Positions 36,073 through 46,818 of a DNA stretch of 64,000 nucleotides are shown here, in pieces. The translations under genes and the position numbers were made by a program. The DNA lies in the NCBI GenBank assembly GCA_000746015.1, contig JQKK01000013.1, positions 62,001-126,000 on the forward strand. Reading direction: 5' to 3'. The DNA is from Lachnospiraceae bacterium MA2020 (lineage in GTDB: Bacteria; Bacillota; Clostridia; Lachnospirales; Lachnospiraceae). Below the pieces are notes generated by a model that was not told the origin of the DNA, made no database searches, and saw only the letters and a list, made by a program, of their open reading frames with translations. Every line of letters starts with the position of its first letter. Position 1 is the first letter of the stretch.

Positions 36073-36135
36073 CGCAATAGCGTTGTATTGTTCAATTATT
36101 AACAAGAACATTACACAAGAAAGGATGGAAAGATT

Positions 36136-37074
36136 ATGGCATTAGTATCAACAAAAGAAATGTTTGAAAAAGCCTACAACGGCGGATATGCAGTTGGCGC
36201 ATTCAATGTCAACAACATGGAGATCGTTCAGGGCATCACAGATGCAGCAGCAGAGCTTAAGTCCCCTGTAATTCTTCAGGCTTCAGCAGGTGCTAGAAAG
36301 TACGCTAACTCAATTTACCTTGTAAAGCTCGTTGAGGCAGCAGTAGCACTTCACCCTGAGATCCCGATCGCACTTCACCTTGATCACGGTGCAGATTTCG
36401 ATGTATGTAAGGATTGTATCGACAGCGGATTCACATCTGTTATGATCGACGGTTCTTCAAAGCCATTCGATGAGAACGTAGAGCTTTCTAAGAGAGTTGC
36501 TGACTACGCTCACGAGCACGGCGTTGTTGTTGAGGCTGAGCTTGGTACTTTGGCAGGTGTAGAGGATGATGTAAACGTAGCAGCTGAGTCAGCTCAGTAT
36601 ACAGATCCTGATCAGGTTGTTGAGTTCGTTGAGAGAACAGGTGTTGATTCACTTGCTATCGCAATCGGAACAAGCCACGGTGCTTACAAGTTTAAGCCAG
36701 GCACAAACCCACACATCCGTCTTGACATCCTTGAGGAGATCTCAAAGAAGCTTCCTGGCTTCCCAATCGTTCTTCATGGTTCATCATCAGTTCCTCAGGA
36801 GTATGTAAAGATCATTAACGCTAACGGCGGAGCTCTTCAGGATGCAATCGGTATCCCAGAGGATCAGCTTAGAGAAGCAGCTAAGAGAGCAGTCTGCAAG
36901 ATCAACATCGACTCAGACCTTCGTCTTGGTATGACAGCTGGTATCAGAGAGCACTTCATGGCTCATCCTGAGCACTTCGATCCACGTCAGTATATTGGCG
37001 ATGGCCGTAAGTATGTTAAGGATATTGTTCACGGCAAGATCATAAACGTTCTTGGTTCAGAGAACAAGGCTTGA
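36136..37074 (+). CDS. fba: Fructose-bisphosphate aldolase, class II
   Basis: 312 residues, zinc-dependent aldolase of glycolysis and gluconeogenesis. Motifs: VGAFNVNNME, LHLDHGADFDVCKDCI (zinc His and catalytic Asp), VVVEAELGTLAG, IGTSHGAYKF (zinc His) and LHGSSSVP. Codon use is strongly biased to preferred codons (CTT, GTT, ATC), a sign of high expression. It has its own promoter and terminator. Confidence 0.96.
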   Translation: MALVSTKEMFEKAYNGGYAVGAFNVNNMEIVQGITDAAAELKSPVILQASAGARKYANSIYLVKLVEAAVALHPEIPIALHLDHGADFDVCKDCIDSGFTSVMIDGSSKPFDENVELSKRVADYAHEHGVVVEAELGTLAGVEDDVNVAAESAQYTDPDQVVEFVERTGVDSLAIAIGTSHGAYKFKPGTNPHIRLDILEEISKKLPGFPIVLHGSSSVPQEYVKIINANGGALQDAIGIPEDQLREAAKRAVCKINIDSDLRLGMTAGIREHFMAHPEHFDPRQYIGDGRKYVKDIVHGKIINVLGSENKA

Positions 37075-37097
37075 TATAATATCATATAGAAATAAAA

Positions 37098-37127
37098 AGC
37101 AGATGTGCGAAAGCACATCTGTTTTTT
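37098..37127 (+). terminator. Terminator after fba
   Basis: CAGATGTGC-GAAA-GCACATCTG stem with a GAAA tetraloop and a run of six Ts. Confidence 0.9.
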
Positions 37128-37351
37128 GTTGCATAAATTAAAATTTTGTCTTTAAAAGGGAGGATGCCGAGTGCTTTCACACCCGGCAGTATTATGAAAA
37201 AGTTTTTGCTTTGAATCTGTCTTTGTTTTGATGAATTTATTTTACAAAATGAAAATGTCCAAAATTCTGTTTTAGGATGAAATTTTTTAAACGGATTTAT
37301 GAACGGATTGTAAACCGGTAAAATATATTAAGTGTATTTTTTGAATGTGCT
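37128..37351. other. Intergenic stretch with a small hairpin
   Basis: AT-rich. A hairpin (TGCCG-GTG with CAC-CGGCA) near 37167-37190 follows a GGGAGG, but only very short frames come after it. No gene recognised. Confidence 0.4.
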
Positions 37352-37497
37352 GTTACTGTTCACTCGCTTACAGCTCGCTCCAGTAACGAGTTTTGCCAAT
37401 GCAGATTGCCTTCGGCAATGGGCAAAACTCAATGCCCTGCGTAATTTGTTGGGGCATAACTGCGCAGCTAGTGCGCAGTTTGCCTGTGAACTGTAAC
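37352..37497 (-). repeat. Diverged inverted copy of the structured intercistronic element
   Basis: Read on the minus strand it keeps the architecture of the elements in the uronate operon: an outer stem (GAGTTTTGCC with GGCAAAACTC) enclosing TTGCCGAAGGCAA and a TGCAT segment, then a hairpin GTTACTG...CAGTAAC whose 3' arm is preceded by TGAA as in the other copies. It adds a hairpin AACTGCGCA...TGCGCAGTT and an outer pairing GTTACTGTTCAC with GTGAACTGTAAC. Confidence 0.6.
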
Positions 37498-37515
37498 AAT
37501 GTGCTTACTATATAT

Positions 37516-37544
37516 TTGACAATCGCCTTAAACTGCGCTACTAT
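37516..37544 (+). promoter_or_regulatory. Promoter of the DUF6465 gene
   Basis: TTGACA, 17 bases, TACTAT; start point about 97 bases before the ATG. Confidence 0.6.
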
Positions 37545-37647
37545 AAGGAAGATATTAAAAATAATACATAATATAACCGATGTTCAGTGCAATTTGTTTG
37601 AAGGGTTTTGTAGCATTGAAATGAGTGTTTATAAGGGAGGAAAGACA

Positions 37648-38109
37648 ATGGCACCAGTGCGCAAGAGAACAAAAGCTCCTGCAACAGCTCCTGTAGCTAA
37701 GGCAGAGGCAAAAAAGGCTGAGGAAAAGAAGGTTGAGACTGTAGTTAAGGCTGCAGAAGAAGTTAAGGTTGTAGAGACAAAGCCAGCTGAGGAGAAGACT
37801 GCAAAGAAGGCTCCTGCAAAGAAGGCAGCTACAAAGAAGACTGAGACAAAGACAGCTGCAAAGAAGACTGAGGCAAAGAAGGAGACTAAGACAGCTTCAA
37901 AGAAAGGTCTTGAGTCAGCTTTCGTTCTCCAGTTCCAGGGTAGAGAGGTTACTACTGCGCAGTTAGAAGAGAGATTCAAAGAGATATGGACAAAGGATCT
38001 TGACAGAAAGTACACTGAGGTTAAGAAGGTTGCATTCTATGTAAAGCCTGAAGAGTCAGCAGTTTACTTTGTTGTTAATGATTCAGAGCCAGGCAGTTTC
38101 GGAATCTGA
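37648..38109 (+). CDS. DUF6465-like protein with histone H1-like tail
   Basis: 153 residues. Residues 1-85 are a Lys/Ala/Glu/Thr-rich low-complexity tail (APAKKAATKK-type repeats) like that of eukaryotic H1 and bacterial H1-like proteins. Residues about 88-153 are a small globular domain (LQFQGREVTTAQLEERFKEIW; KKVAFYVKPEESAVYFVVN) that I associate with DUF6465 of Lachnospiraceae. The basic tail suggests nucleic-acid binding, but this is inference. GGGAGG precedes the ATG; the long in-frame region upstream crosses the promoter and is not coding. Biased codon use suggests good expression. Confidence 0.7.
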   Translation: MAPVRKRTKAPATAPVAKAEAKKAEEKKVETVVKAAEEVKVVETKPAEEKTAKKAPAKKAATKKTETKTAAKKTEAKKETKTASKKGLESAFVLQFQGREVTTAQLEERFKEIWTKDLDRKYTEVKKVAFYVKPEESAVYFVVNDSEPGSFGI

Positions 38110-38119
38110 TCATTTATAT

Positions 38120-39745
38120 ATGAGTAATATACGTGAATTTTTTACTGCCGGATACATGCGTATCCGGCATAGTTTTTTTCAAAACTTCAATTTAATATCG
38201 CTATTGTCCATTCCTGCTATCATATACACATTTTATCTTGTATTCGGGATACTTGGTCATACATTTTTGGATGTCAATATTCCAAATGAATACCGGGAAG
38301 CGGCAAATGTACTATTGACTAAGGAGTTTATAAAGGGAAATAATCCTTACTCTTTATCGGCACTTCAAGGTGACGTGCCGCCGATGGTTTATCTGTACGG
38401 TCCTTTATATTCAGTTATTGTAGCGCTGCTTGGCGTGGTATTTAGGATCGATATAGTTTTACTGCATTATCTTGTTACATTTACGTGCATTGTGGCGTCT
38501 TCATTACTCGCAGCTTCTATTGTAAAGGAGCACAGCCGGACGATCACGGCGCCGATACTGGCATTTCTGTTTCTGATAAACTGTCATTGGAGATACAGTT
38601 ATGTCAATGCTGTACCGGACAGCCTTGGACTGTTTATGATGGTTTTGATACTTTATCTGCTTTCAAGACCAAAGATGAAGTATAAGGCAGTGATATGTGC
38701 AGTGCTGTCAGTGCTTATATTTTTCTCAAAGCAGTATTTTCTGCTTATCGCGGGAACAGCGACTGCCTATATTTTTTTGTTTGAATCAAAAAAAGAGTCG
38801 TTTAAGTATCTGGCAACTATGGCGCTTACTGCAGGAGGTCTTGCAGGGCTGATACAGTGGAAATTCCCATTGTTTTGGACGTACATGATATATCTTGCAA
38901 AAGGACCTGGAAAAGGAGTGGCAGGTACTGTTACACGAGGTACGGTGAAGATGAGCGGAGAGGCTTATAACTTCCAACAGATCATGTCGATCGGAGGTAT
39001 GTTCCTTTTCTTCTTCATTGCAGCAACTGTCGGAGTGCTGTACTGTATATTCAAAAAGAAGCTGGAGAAGATAGATTATCTGATGTTTGGGCACATGGCA
39101 GTTGCAGGTATATGCCTTTTGTACATCGGTAAAAATGATGGCGCATGGCTTTCATATTACCTTGAGCTTTTTGTTCCTGCTTTGATAATTGAGGCACTTA
39201 TACTCGTTGAAAGGTTTTGCCCGAAACCGTCAAAGAGCTGGAAGTACATTGCATTTGTGGTTTTTTATATAGTGATGTTTTGTTTCACTGCCTACAGGAC
39301 AGACACCCGTCTTAAGAAGTCTCAGATGACAGCAGAGGACTATGGTGCATGGGCGGAAGCACAGTCGATCATGAGTGCCAATTCTGACGATGATATGTAT
39401 CTTTATCCGCTTCTTGCATACTTTGGTATCAAGAATGATAAGTATGTATATAATACGGGACAGCCTTTTGTGATTACAGAAAAATTCTATAAGAGATATA
39501 TGAAGTCTGAGAGTGCTCAGGAGAAGTTTCCATATGCAAAGGAGATATTTGAAAAACACCTTGACTATCGCGCTGATGTTAAAAGCAGGGTACGGGAGGG
39601 AGATTACAGCCTCGTGACATACATTGATGATTATGATGTAGTGTTCGATGAGACTGACCTTTCCATAAAGTATGAAAAAGCCAGAACACTTACCCTGAGA
39701 GCCGGAAGGTGGACATGGGATGTACAGTTCTGGACTCTGAAATAA
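38120..39745 (+). CDS. Polytopic membrane protein, GT-C glycosyltransferase-like
   Basis: 541 residues with about ten to eleven transmembrane helices and an extracytoplasmic C-terminal part (about residues 420-541). After the first helix the loop contains NIPNEYREAANVLL and NNPYSL, resembling the acidic first loop of GT-C fold enzymes; HWRYSYVNAVPDSLG and the later membrane pattern also fit. Probable transfer of a sugar from a polyprenyl carrier at the outer face of the membrane; substrate unknown. No clear ribosome site precedes the ATG 10 bases after the previous stop, so coupling to the H1-like gene is likely. Confidence 0.55.
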   Translation: MSNIREFFTAGYMRIRHSFFQNFNLISLLSIPAIIYTFYLVFGILGHTFLDVNIPNEYREAANVLLTKEFIKGNNPYSLSALQGDVPPMVYLYGPLYSVIVALLGVVFRIDIVLLHYLVTFTCIVASSLLAASIVKEHSRTITAPILAFLFLINCHWRYSYVNAVPDSLGLFMMVLILYLLSRPKMKYKAVICAVLSVLIFFSKQYFLLIAGTATAYIFLFESKKESFKYLATMALTAGGLAGLIQWKFPLFWTYMIYLAKGPGKGVAGTVTRGTVKMSGEAYNFQQIMSIGGMFLFFFIAATVGVLYCIFKKKLEKIDYLMFGHMAVAGICLLYIGKNDGAWLSYYLELFVPALIIEALILVERFCPKPSKSWKYIAFVVFYIVMFCFTAYRTDTRLKKSQMTAEDYGAWAEAQSIMSANSDDDMYLYPLLAYFGIKNDKYVYNTGQPFVITEKFYKRYMKSESAQEKFPYAKEIFEKHLDYRADVKSRVREGDYSLVTYIDDYDVVFDETDLSIKYEKARTLTLRAGRWTWDVQFWTLK

Positions 39746-39783
39746 CTGAATAAAAGAAATTAAAAGAATTAAAGAAATATAGG

Positions 39784-39827
39784 CACCCCACAGGTTTAAA
39801 AGATATTGACAAATCTCCTGTGGGGTG
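39784..39827 (+). terminator. Hairpin interlocked with the hrcA promoter
   Basis: CACCCCACAGG pairs perfectly with CCTGTGGGGTG across a 22-base loop. The loop contains the -35 box of the hrcA promoter. There is only a weak T run, so termination of the upstream transcript is plausible but not certain. Confidence 0.6.
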
Positions 39828-39834
39828 TTATTGT
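39806..39834 (+). promoter_or_regulatory. Promoter of the hrcA-grpE-dnaK-dnaJ operon
   Basis: TTGACA at 39806-39811, 17 bases, TATTGT at 39829-39834. The start point should fall about 6 bases before the CIRCE operator. Confidence 0.7.
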
Positions 39835-39846
39835 ATGGATTGTAGA

Positions 39847-39873
39847 TTAGCACTCAAATTAAATGAGTGCTAA
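39847..39873 (+). promoter_or_regulatory. CIRCE operator
   Basis: TTAGCACTC-N9-GAGTGCTAA, a perfect match to the CIRCE consensus bound by HrcA. It lies between the promoter and the hrcA start. Confidence 0.97.
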
Positions 39874-39892
39874 CATCTATAAGGTGAGGCGA

Positions 39893-40942
39893 ATGCGAAT
39901 GGAGATGGACGAAAGAAAAACCAAAATACTTGAAGCGATCATAAGAAACTACCTGCAAACAGGTGAGCCGGTTGGTTCGAGGACTATATCAAAGCTTGAG
40001 GGCTTGAAGGTTAGTCCTGCTACGATCAGAAACGAGATGGCAGATCTCGAGGAAATGGGGTATATTCTGCAGCCCCACACTTCATCTGGGCGTATTCCTT
40101 CCGATAAAGGTTATCGCTTCTACGTCGACCGTATGATGTCAGAGAAAGAAAAAGAAGTCTCTGAGATGGAAGAAATGGTCGTACAAAAGGCGGATCAGCT
40201 GTCTGAGCTATTACGCCAAGTCTCTAAATTATTGGCAGAAAACACCCAGTATGCGGCAATGGTTTCATCACCGCAGATTCATCACAACAAGCTGAAGTTT
40301 ATACAGCTTTCAAGAGTTGATAGCAATCATGTACTGGCAGTCATCGTTGTTGAGGGCAATATCATCAAAAACAAAATGATAAATGTAGCCGAGGAGATAG
40401 ACGATGACACGATCCTTAAGCTGAATCTTCTGCTTAACACTCATCTGAATGGTCTTTCATTAGAAGAGATAAACTTAGGACTCATAACTCTTATAAAGGA
40501 GAGGGCAGGTATCCACTCTGAAATGATAGGATCAGTAATAGATGCAGTTGCAGAGGCAATCAAAGCTGATGAGGATTTAGAGATTTACACAAGTGGAGCA
40601 AACAATATCTTCAAGTATCCGGAGCTTTCTGATAATCAGAAAGCGAGCGAGATCATCTCGACTCTTGAGGAGAAGGAGCAGTTTGGAGAGCTTATGACCA
40701 GGTCGCTTTCCGAGCTGGATAGTGGCAATGGTGACAGTCATGGCATACAGGTCTATATAGGCAACGAGACTCCGATACAGTCGATGAAGAATTGCTCAGT
40801 TGTCACGGCGACATATGAGCTTGAAGATGGCATGAAGGGTATGATGAGTATCATCGGTCCAAAGCGTATGGACTATGATAAGGTTGCAAAGACACTTAAG
40901 ACTTTGCAGGATCAGCTGGATGCCCTATATAAGAAGAAGTAG
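39893..40942 (+). CDS. hrcA: Heat-inducible transcription repressor HrcA
   Basis: 349 residues. N-terminal winged helix (MDERKTKILEAIIRNYL; GSRTISKLEGLKVSPATIRN), HTSSGRIPSDKGYRFYVD, then the GAF-like and insertion domains ending IGPKRMDYDKVAKTL. It binds the CIRCE element in its own leader and is kept active by GroE chaperonin. An ATG inside CIRCE is in frame but would lack a ribosome site; AGGTGAGG supports 39893, with 39899 and 39905 as alternatives. Confidence 0.93.
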   Translation: MRMEMDERKTKILEAIIRNYLQTGEPVGSRTISKLEGLKVSPATIRNEMADLEEMGYILQPHTSSGRIPSDKGYRFYVDRMMSEKEKEVSEMEEMVVQKADQLSELLRQVSKLLAENTQYAAMVSSPQIHHNKLKFIQLSRVDSNHVLAVIVVEGNIIKNKMINVAEEIDDDTILKLNLLLNTHLNGLSLEEINLGLITLIKERAGIHSEMIGSVIDAVAEAIKADEDLEIYTSGANNIFKYPELSDNQKASEIISTLEEKEQFGELMTRSLSELDSGNGDSHGIQVYIGNETPIQSMKNCSVVTATYELEDGMKGMMSIIGPKRMDYDKVAKTLKTLQDQLDALYKKK

Positions 40943-40959
40943 TAAGGAGGCCTGCTGAA

Positions 40960-41535
40960 TTGAGCACAGAAGAAAAGGAATTAGAAAAAGAGCAGACTGA
41001 AGAAGTTTCAGAGAACACTGAGGAAGAGCAGAACGAGGCTGAGGAGATTGAGATAGAGGATGCAGCCGAGGAAGAAGCTTCTGAGGAAAAAGATCCAAAG
41101 GATGCCAAGATAGAAGAGCTTAATGATAAGCACGTTCGTCTCATGGCTGAGTTTGAAAATTTCAGAAAGCGCACTGACAAAGAAAAAGACATGATGTTTG
41201 AGACAGGCGCTAAGAGTGTTATCGAAAAGATACTTCCTACAGTTGATAATTTTGAGAGAGCTCTTGAGATGGCTAAGCCTGCAGATGGAGAAGATCCGGA
41301 TCCTTTCATGGATGGCATGGAAAAAATCTACAAGCAGCTTATGACAGAGCTTGATGCTATAGGAGTTAAGCCTATAGATGCTGTTGGTAAAGAGTTTGAT
41401 CCACAGTTTCACAATGCAGTAATGCAGGAAGAGAGTGACAGCCAGGAGTCAGGTACTGTTGCCAAGGAGCTCCAGAAGGGCTATATGTATCGCGACAGTG
41501 TTGTGAGACATTCGATGGTAAGTGTTGTACAGTAA
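40960..41535 (+). CDS. grpE: Nucleotide exchange factor GrpE
   Basis: 191 residues. An acidic disordered N terminus (about residues 1-45), a long coiled coil containing KHVRLMAEFENFRKRTDKEK, and a C-terminal beta wing (GKEFDPQFHNAVMQEE; LQKGYMYRDSVVRHSMV). It releases ADP from DnaK. The start codon is TTG, 9 bases after AAGGAGG; no ATG fits. Confidence 0.93.
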   Translation: MSTEEKELEKEQTEEVSENTEEEQNEAEEIEIEDAAEEEASEEKDPKDAKIEELNDKHVRLMAEFENFRKRTDKEKDMMFETGAKSVIEKILPTVDNFERALEMAKPADGEDPDPFMDGMEKIYKQLMTELDAIGVKPIDAVGKEFDPQFHNAVMQEESDSQESGTVAKELQKGYMYRDSVVRHSMVSVVQ

Positions 41536-41551
41536 ATTAATTTTTTGATAG

Positions 41552-43462
<1,911 letters not shown>

Positions 43463-43481
43463 GCTGATCAGGCTATAGATT

Positions 43482-43515
43482 AAATTTCACAGGGCACTGA
43501 TGCCCTGTGAAATTT
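43482..43515 (+). promoter_or_regulatory. Perfect hairpin between dnaK and dnaJ
   Basis: A 15-bp uninterrupted stem around loop CTGA, containing CACAGGGCA/TGCCCTGTG. It lacks a proper T run. Likely an attenuator or mRNA-end stabiliser lowering dnaJ relative to dnaK. Confidence 0.7.
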
Positions 43516-43540
43516 GTGCATTATAAAATGGAGATTAATT

Positions 43541-44716
43541 ATGGCAGAACAGAAACGGGACTATTATGAGGTTCTGGGCGTCGATAAAAATGCAGACGAT
43601 GCTACCATAAAAAAAGCATACCGTGTACTTGCAAAGAAGTATCACCCGGATATGAATCCTGGAGATAAGGTTGCTGAGGCTAAGTTTAAAGAGGCTTCTG
43701 AGGCTTATGCTGTGCTTTCTGATGCAGACAAGCGCAGACAGTATGACCAGTTCGGACATGCCGCATTTGAAAACGGCGGTGGCGGAGCAGGCGGCTTTGG
43801 CGGATTCGATTTCAACGGCGGAGATTTCAGCGATATCTTTGGCGATATTTTTGGAGATTTCTTTGGAGGCGGAAGAAGTCGTCAGGCCAACAGCAATGGT
43901 CCTATGAAGGGTGCCAATATCCGTGTGCAGGTGCGTGTTACATTTGAAGAGGCTGTATTCGGAACCGAGAAGGAAATAGAGCTTACACTTAAGGATACAT
44001 GTACAAAGTGTAATGGTACTGGTGCAAAGCCGGGTACTTCACCTGAGACATGTCACAAGTGTGGCGGTAAGGGACAGGTAGTATTTACCCAGCAGTCACT
44101 TTTTGGTACAGTAAGGAATGTTCAGACATGTCCTGACTGTAACGGAACAGGTAAAGTGATCAAGGATAAGTGTCCTGATTGCTATGGCACAGGATATATT
44201 TCATCCAAGAAAAAGCTTAAGGTTACTATTCCTGCAGGTATTGATAATGGTCAGATGGTTCGTATCCGTGATAAGGGTGAGCCTGGAAGAAACGGTGGAC
44301 CTAGAGGTGACTTAATGGTTGAGGTTGTAGTATCACGTCACCCTATTTTCCAGCGTCAGGGCTACAATATCTTTTCAACTGCACCTATTTCATTTGCACA
44401 GGCTGCACTTGGCGGAGATGTACTTATCGATACTGTTGATGGTAAGGTAGCATATACTGTTAAGGCTGGTACTCAGACTGATACCAAGATCCGTCTCAAG
44501 GGCAAGGGTGTTCCATCAATCCAGAATCCTGACTCAAGAGGTGATCAGTACGTTACTCTTATCGTACAGGTTCCTACAGGACTTACTTCAAGCTCCAAGG
44601 ATCTTTTGAGAAAGTTTGATGAGCTTACAGGTGACTCACTTCACGAGGTAGAGAGAAAGTCTGCAAACGGCTCAGAAGAAACAGGCAAGAAAAAGAAGAA
44701 GGGATTCTTCTCATAA
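43541..44716 (+). CDS. dnaJ: Chaperone DnaJ (Hsp40)
   Basis: 391 residues. J domain with the HPD loop ([10 protein letters not shown]) at residues about 5-70, Gly/Phe-rich linker ([14 protein letters not shown]), four zinc-finger repeats ([32 protein letters not shown]) and the two C-terminal beta domains. Stimulates DnaK ATPase. The start is the ATG 5 bases after GGAGA; nine upstream in-frame codons overlap the hairpin. Confidence 0.96.
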   Translation: MAEQKRDYYEVLGVDKNADDATIKKAYRVLAKKYHPDMNPGDKVAEAKFKEASEAYAVLSDADKRRQYDQFGHAAFENGGGGAGGFGGFDFNGGDFSDIFGDIFGDFFGGGRSRQANSNGPMKGANIRVQVRVTFEEAVFGTEKEIELTLKDTCTKCNGTGAKPGTSPETCHKCGGKGQVVFTQQSLFGTVRNVQTCPDCNGTGKVIKDKCPDCYGTGYISSKKKLKVTIPAGIDNGQMVRIRDKGEPGRNGGPRGDLMVEVVVSRHPIFQRQGYNIFSTAPISFAQAALGGDVLIDTVDGKVAYTVKAGTQTDTKIRLKGKGVPSIQNPDSRGDQYVTLIVQVPTGLTSSSKDLLRKFDELTGDSLHEVERKSANGSEETGKKKKKGFFS

Positions 44717-44732
44717 TAAATGTAATGTCTAT

Positions 44733-44764
44733 ACCCCGACAACCGTATGGCTGCCGGGGTTTTA
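44733..44764 (+). terminator. Terminator of the heat-shock operon
   Basis: ACCCCG pairs with CGGGGT, extended inward by CA/TG and CC/GG pairs with two mismatches and loop GTAT, followed by four Ts. Confidence 0.75.
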
Positions 44765-44782
44765 CTAAAAGAGGGAGTTGTG

Positions 44783-45718
44783 GTGAAAGCTGAAAGGAAT
44801 AAGACCATAGATATCAGCGTGGATGAAGGAAGGCAGTATCTTGATAAATGTGTCGAGGTAAAAGGAGAGACAGGAGAGGATAGGATCAAAGATAAGATAA
44901 TCCTCGGAGATACATTTGAAGTTTTGTCTCGCTTAAAAGGTAAATTTATCGACCTTCTGATAGTTGATCCGCCATATAATCTTGATAAAGATTTTCATGG
45001 AAATAAATTTAAGAAAACTTCAGACGAAACATATGAGGAGTATACTGAAAAATGGATACAGGCTGTAATTCCGCTTCTTAAGGATACAGCTTCAGTTTAT
45101 GTGTGCTGCGACTGGGTATCGAGTACCCCTATAGCAAGCATACTTAAAAAATATTTCAATATACAGAATCGTATCACCTGGCAGAGAGAAAAGGGACGAG
45201 GCGCTGTATCAAACTGGAAAAACGGAATGGAAGATATCTGGTTTGCGACAGTTTCCAAAAAATATACATTTAATATTGAGGATGTAAAAATGCGCCGCAG
45301 AGTAGTTGCACCATATCGAGTGGACGGCAAGCCGAAAGACTGGGAAGAAACAGAAAGCGGTAATTATAGAAATACTTATCCATCAAATTTTTGGGATGAC
45401 ATTTCGATTCCATATTGGTCAATGCCTGAAAACACTGCGCACCCTACACAGAAGCCGGAGAAGCTTTTGGCAAAAATTATCCTTGCAAGTTCAAATGAAG
45501 GAGACATGGTTTTTGATCCTTTCATGGGATCGGGATCTACTGCAGTTACGGCGAAGAAGCTTGGGAGACATTTTTCCGGTATAGAGCAGAATGAGCAGTA
45601 CTGCGTCTGGGCAGGAAAGCGCCTTGAAATGGCTGATGAGGATAATACTATCCAAGGGTATGCAGACGGGGTTTTTTGGGAGCGCAATACAAGACCGCAG
45701 AGAAAGAAAAAACAGTAG
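44783..45718 (+). CDS. Orphan beta-class DNA methyltransferase (N6-adenine or N4-cytosine)
   Basis: 311 residues. Motif IV is DPPYN near residue 61 and motif I (FDPFMGSGST) is near the C terminus, the order of beta-class enzymes. AHPTQKPEKLL is the usual motif before the AdoMet site. The DPPY form points to amino-methylation; the target sequence cannot be read from this. No restriction endonuclease gene is next to it, so it may be a regulatory orphan or part of a dispersed system. Start: GTG at 44783, 6 bases after GAGGGA; the in-frame ATG at 44747 lies in the terminator loop. Confidence 0.85.
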   Translation: MKAERNKTIDISVDEGRQYLDKCVEVKGETGEDRIKDKIILGDTFEVLSRLKGKFIDLLIVDPPYNLDKDFHGNKFKKTSDETYEEYTEKWIQAVIPLLKDTASVYVCCDWVSSTPIASILKKYFNIQNRITWQREKGRGAVSNWKNGMEDIWFATVSKKYTFNIEDVKMRRRVVAPYRVDGKPKDWEETESGNYRNTYPSNFWDDISIPYWSMPENTAHPTQKPEKLLAKIILASSNEGDMVFDPFMGSGSTAVTAKKLGRHFSGIEQNEQYCVWAGKRLEMADEDNTIQGYADGVFWERNTRPQRKKKQ

Positions 45719-45800
45719 AAATATTTTATCTATATATGTATAATTATAACGTTTATAGTTATGATCTATAAGAAAACAATACACGAAGGAGAGGTTAAGA

Positions 45801-46787
45801 ATGAGCATCAGAATTGGTATTTTAGGCTATGGTAATCTTGGCAGAGGTGTGGAGCTTGCAGTTAAATCTGCACCGGATATGGAGCTTGCAGCTGTATTTA
45901 CAAGAAGAGATCCTTCATCACTTACCATCAAGACAGAGGGCGTAAGTGTTGTTTCTACAGCAGATGTTGAGCAGTGGAAAGACAAGATAGATGTTATGAT
46001 ACTTTGTGGTGGAAGTGCTACAGACCTTCCTGAGCAGACACCTGAGTATGCGAAGCTTTTCAATGTTGTAGACAGCTTTGATACTCACGCAAGAATTCCA
46101 GAGCACTTTGCAAATGTTGATGCAGCTGCAAAGAACGCAGGCAAGATTGCAGTTATCTCATGCGGTTGGGATCCGGGAATGTTCTCACTTGCAAGAGTTT
46201 ATTCTAATGCTATCCTTCCTGATGGAAATGATTATACATTCTGGGGCAAGGGTGTTTCACAGGGACATTCAGATGCTATCCGCCGCGTAAAGGGCGTTAA
46301 GAACGCAAAGCAGTATACTATACCTGTTGAGAGCGCTCTTGAGGCAGTAAGAAATGGTGAGAACCCAGAGCTTACAACAAGACAGAAGCATACAAGAGAG
46401 TGCTTTGTAGTACTTGAAGATGGTGCTGATGCTGCAGCTGTTGAGAAGGAGATCAAGGAGATGCCTAACTACTTCTCTGACTATGACACAACAGTACACT
46501 TCATCAGCGAAGAAGAGCTTTTAAGAGACCACAGCGGTATGGCTCATGGCGGATTTGTATTCAGAAGCGGTAAAACAGGAGCTGACAAGGAGCACAATCA
46601 CGTTATCGAGTACAGCCTTAAGCTTGATTCAAATCCTGAGTTCACAACAAGCGTTCTTGTTGCAGTAGCAAGAGCAGCATTCCGTATGGCAGGAGAGGGA
46701 CAGAAGGGCTGCAAGACTATACTTGATATCCCACCGGCATATCTTTCAGAGAAGTCTGGAGAAGAGCTCAGAGCACATCTTCTTTAA
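45801..46787 (+). CDS. ddh: meso-Diaminopimelate dehydrogenase
   Basis: 328 residues. NADPH-dependent reductive amination of tetrahydrodipicolinate directly to meso-DAP, for lysine and peptidoglycan. N-terminal Rossmann loop GILGYGNLGRGVE, then FTRRDP, MILCGGSATDLPEQTP, and the substrate segments CGWDPGMFSLAR and HGGFVFRSG. AAGGAGAGG precedes the ATG, and a TATAAT-like box lies near 45739. Single-gene unit or co-transcribed with the Sel1 gene. Confidence 0.95.
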   Translation: MSIRIGILGYGNLGRGVELAVKSAPDMELAAVFTRRDPSSLTIKTEGVSVVSTADVEQWKDKIDVMILCGGSATDLPEQTPEYAKLFNVVDSFDTHARIPEHFANVDAAAKNAGKIAVISCGWDPGMFSLARVYSNAILPDGNDYTFWGKGVSQGHSDAIRRVKGVKNAKQYTIPVESALEAVRNGENPELTTRQKHTRECFVVLEDGADAAAVEKEIKEMPNYFSDYDTTVHFISEEELLRDHSGMAHGGFVFRSGKTGADKEHNHVIEYSLKLDSNPEFTTSVLVAVARAAFRMAGEGQKGCKTILDIPPAYLSEKSGEELRAHLL

Positions 46788-46818
46788 TTTTAACAGTATT
46801 TGTTTTATGGAGTTTTAA

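Noticed and set aside
39863-39892. Upstream ATG as start of hrcA
   Set aside because: It falls inside the CIRCE operator without a ribosome site.
44747-44782. Upstream ATG as start of the DNA methyltransferase
   Set aside because: It is within the loop of the dnaJ terminator and has no ribosome site; GTG at 44783 fits GAGGGA.
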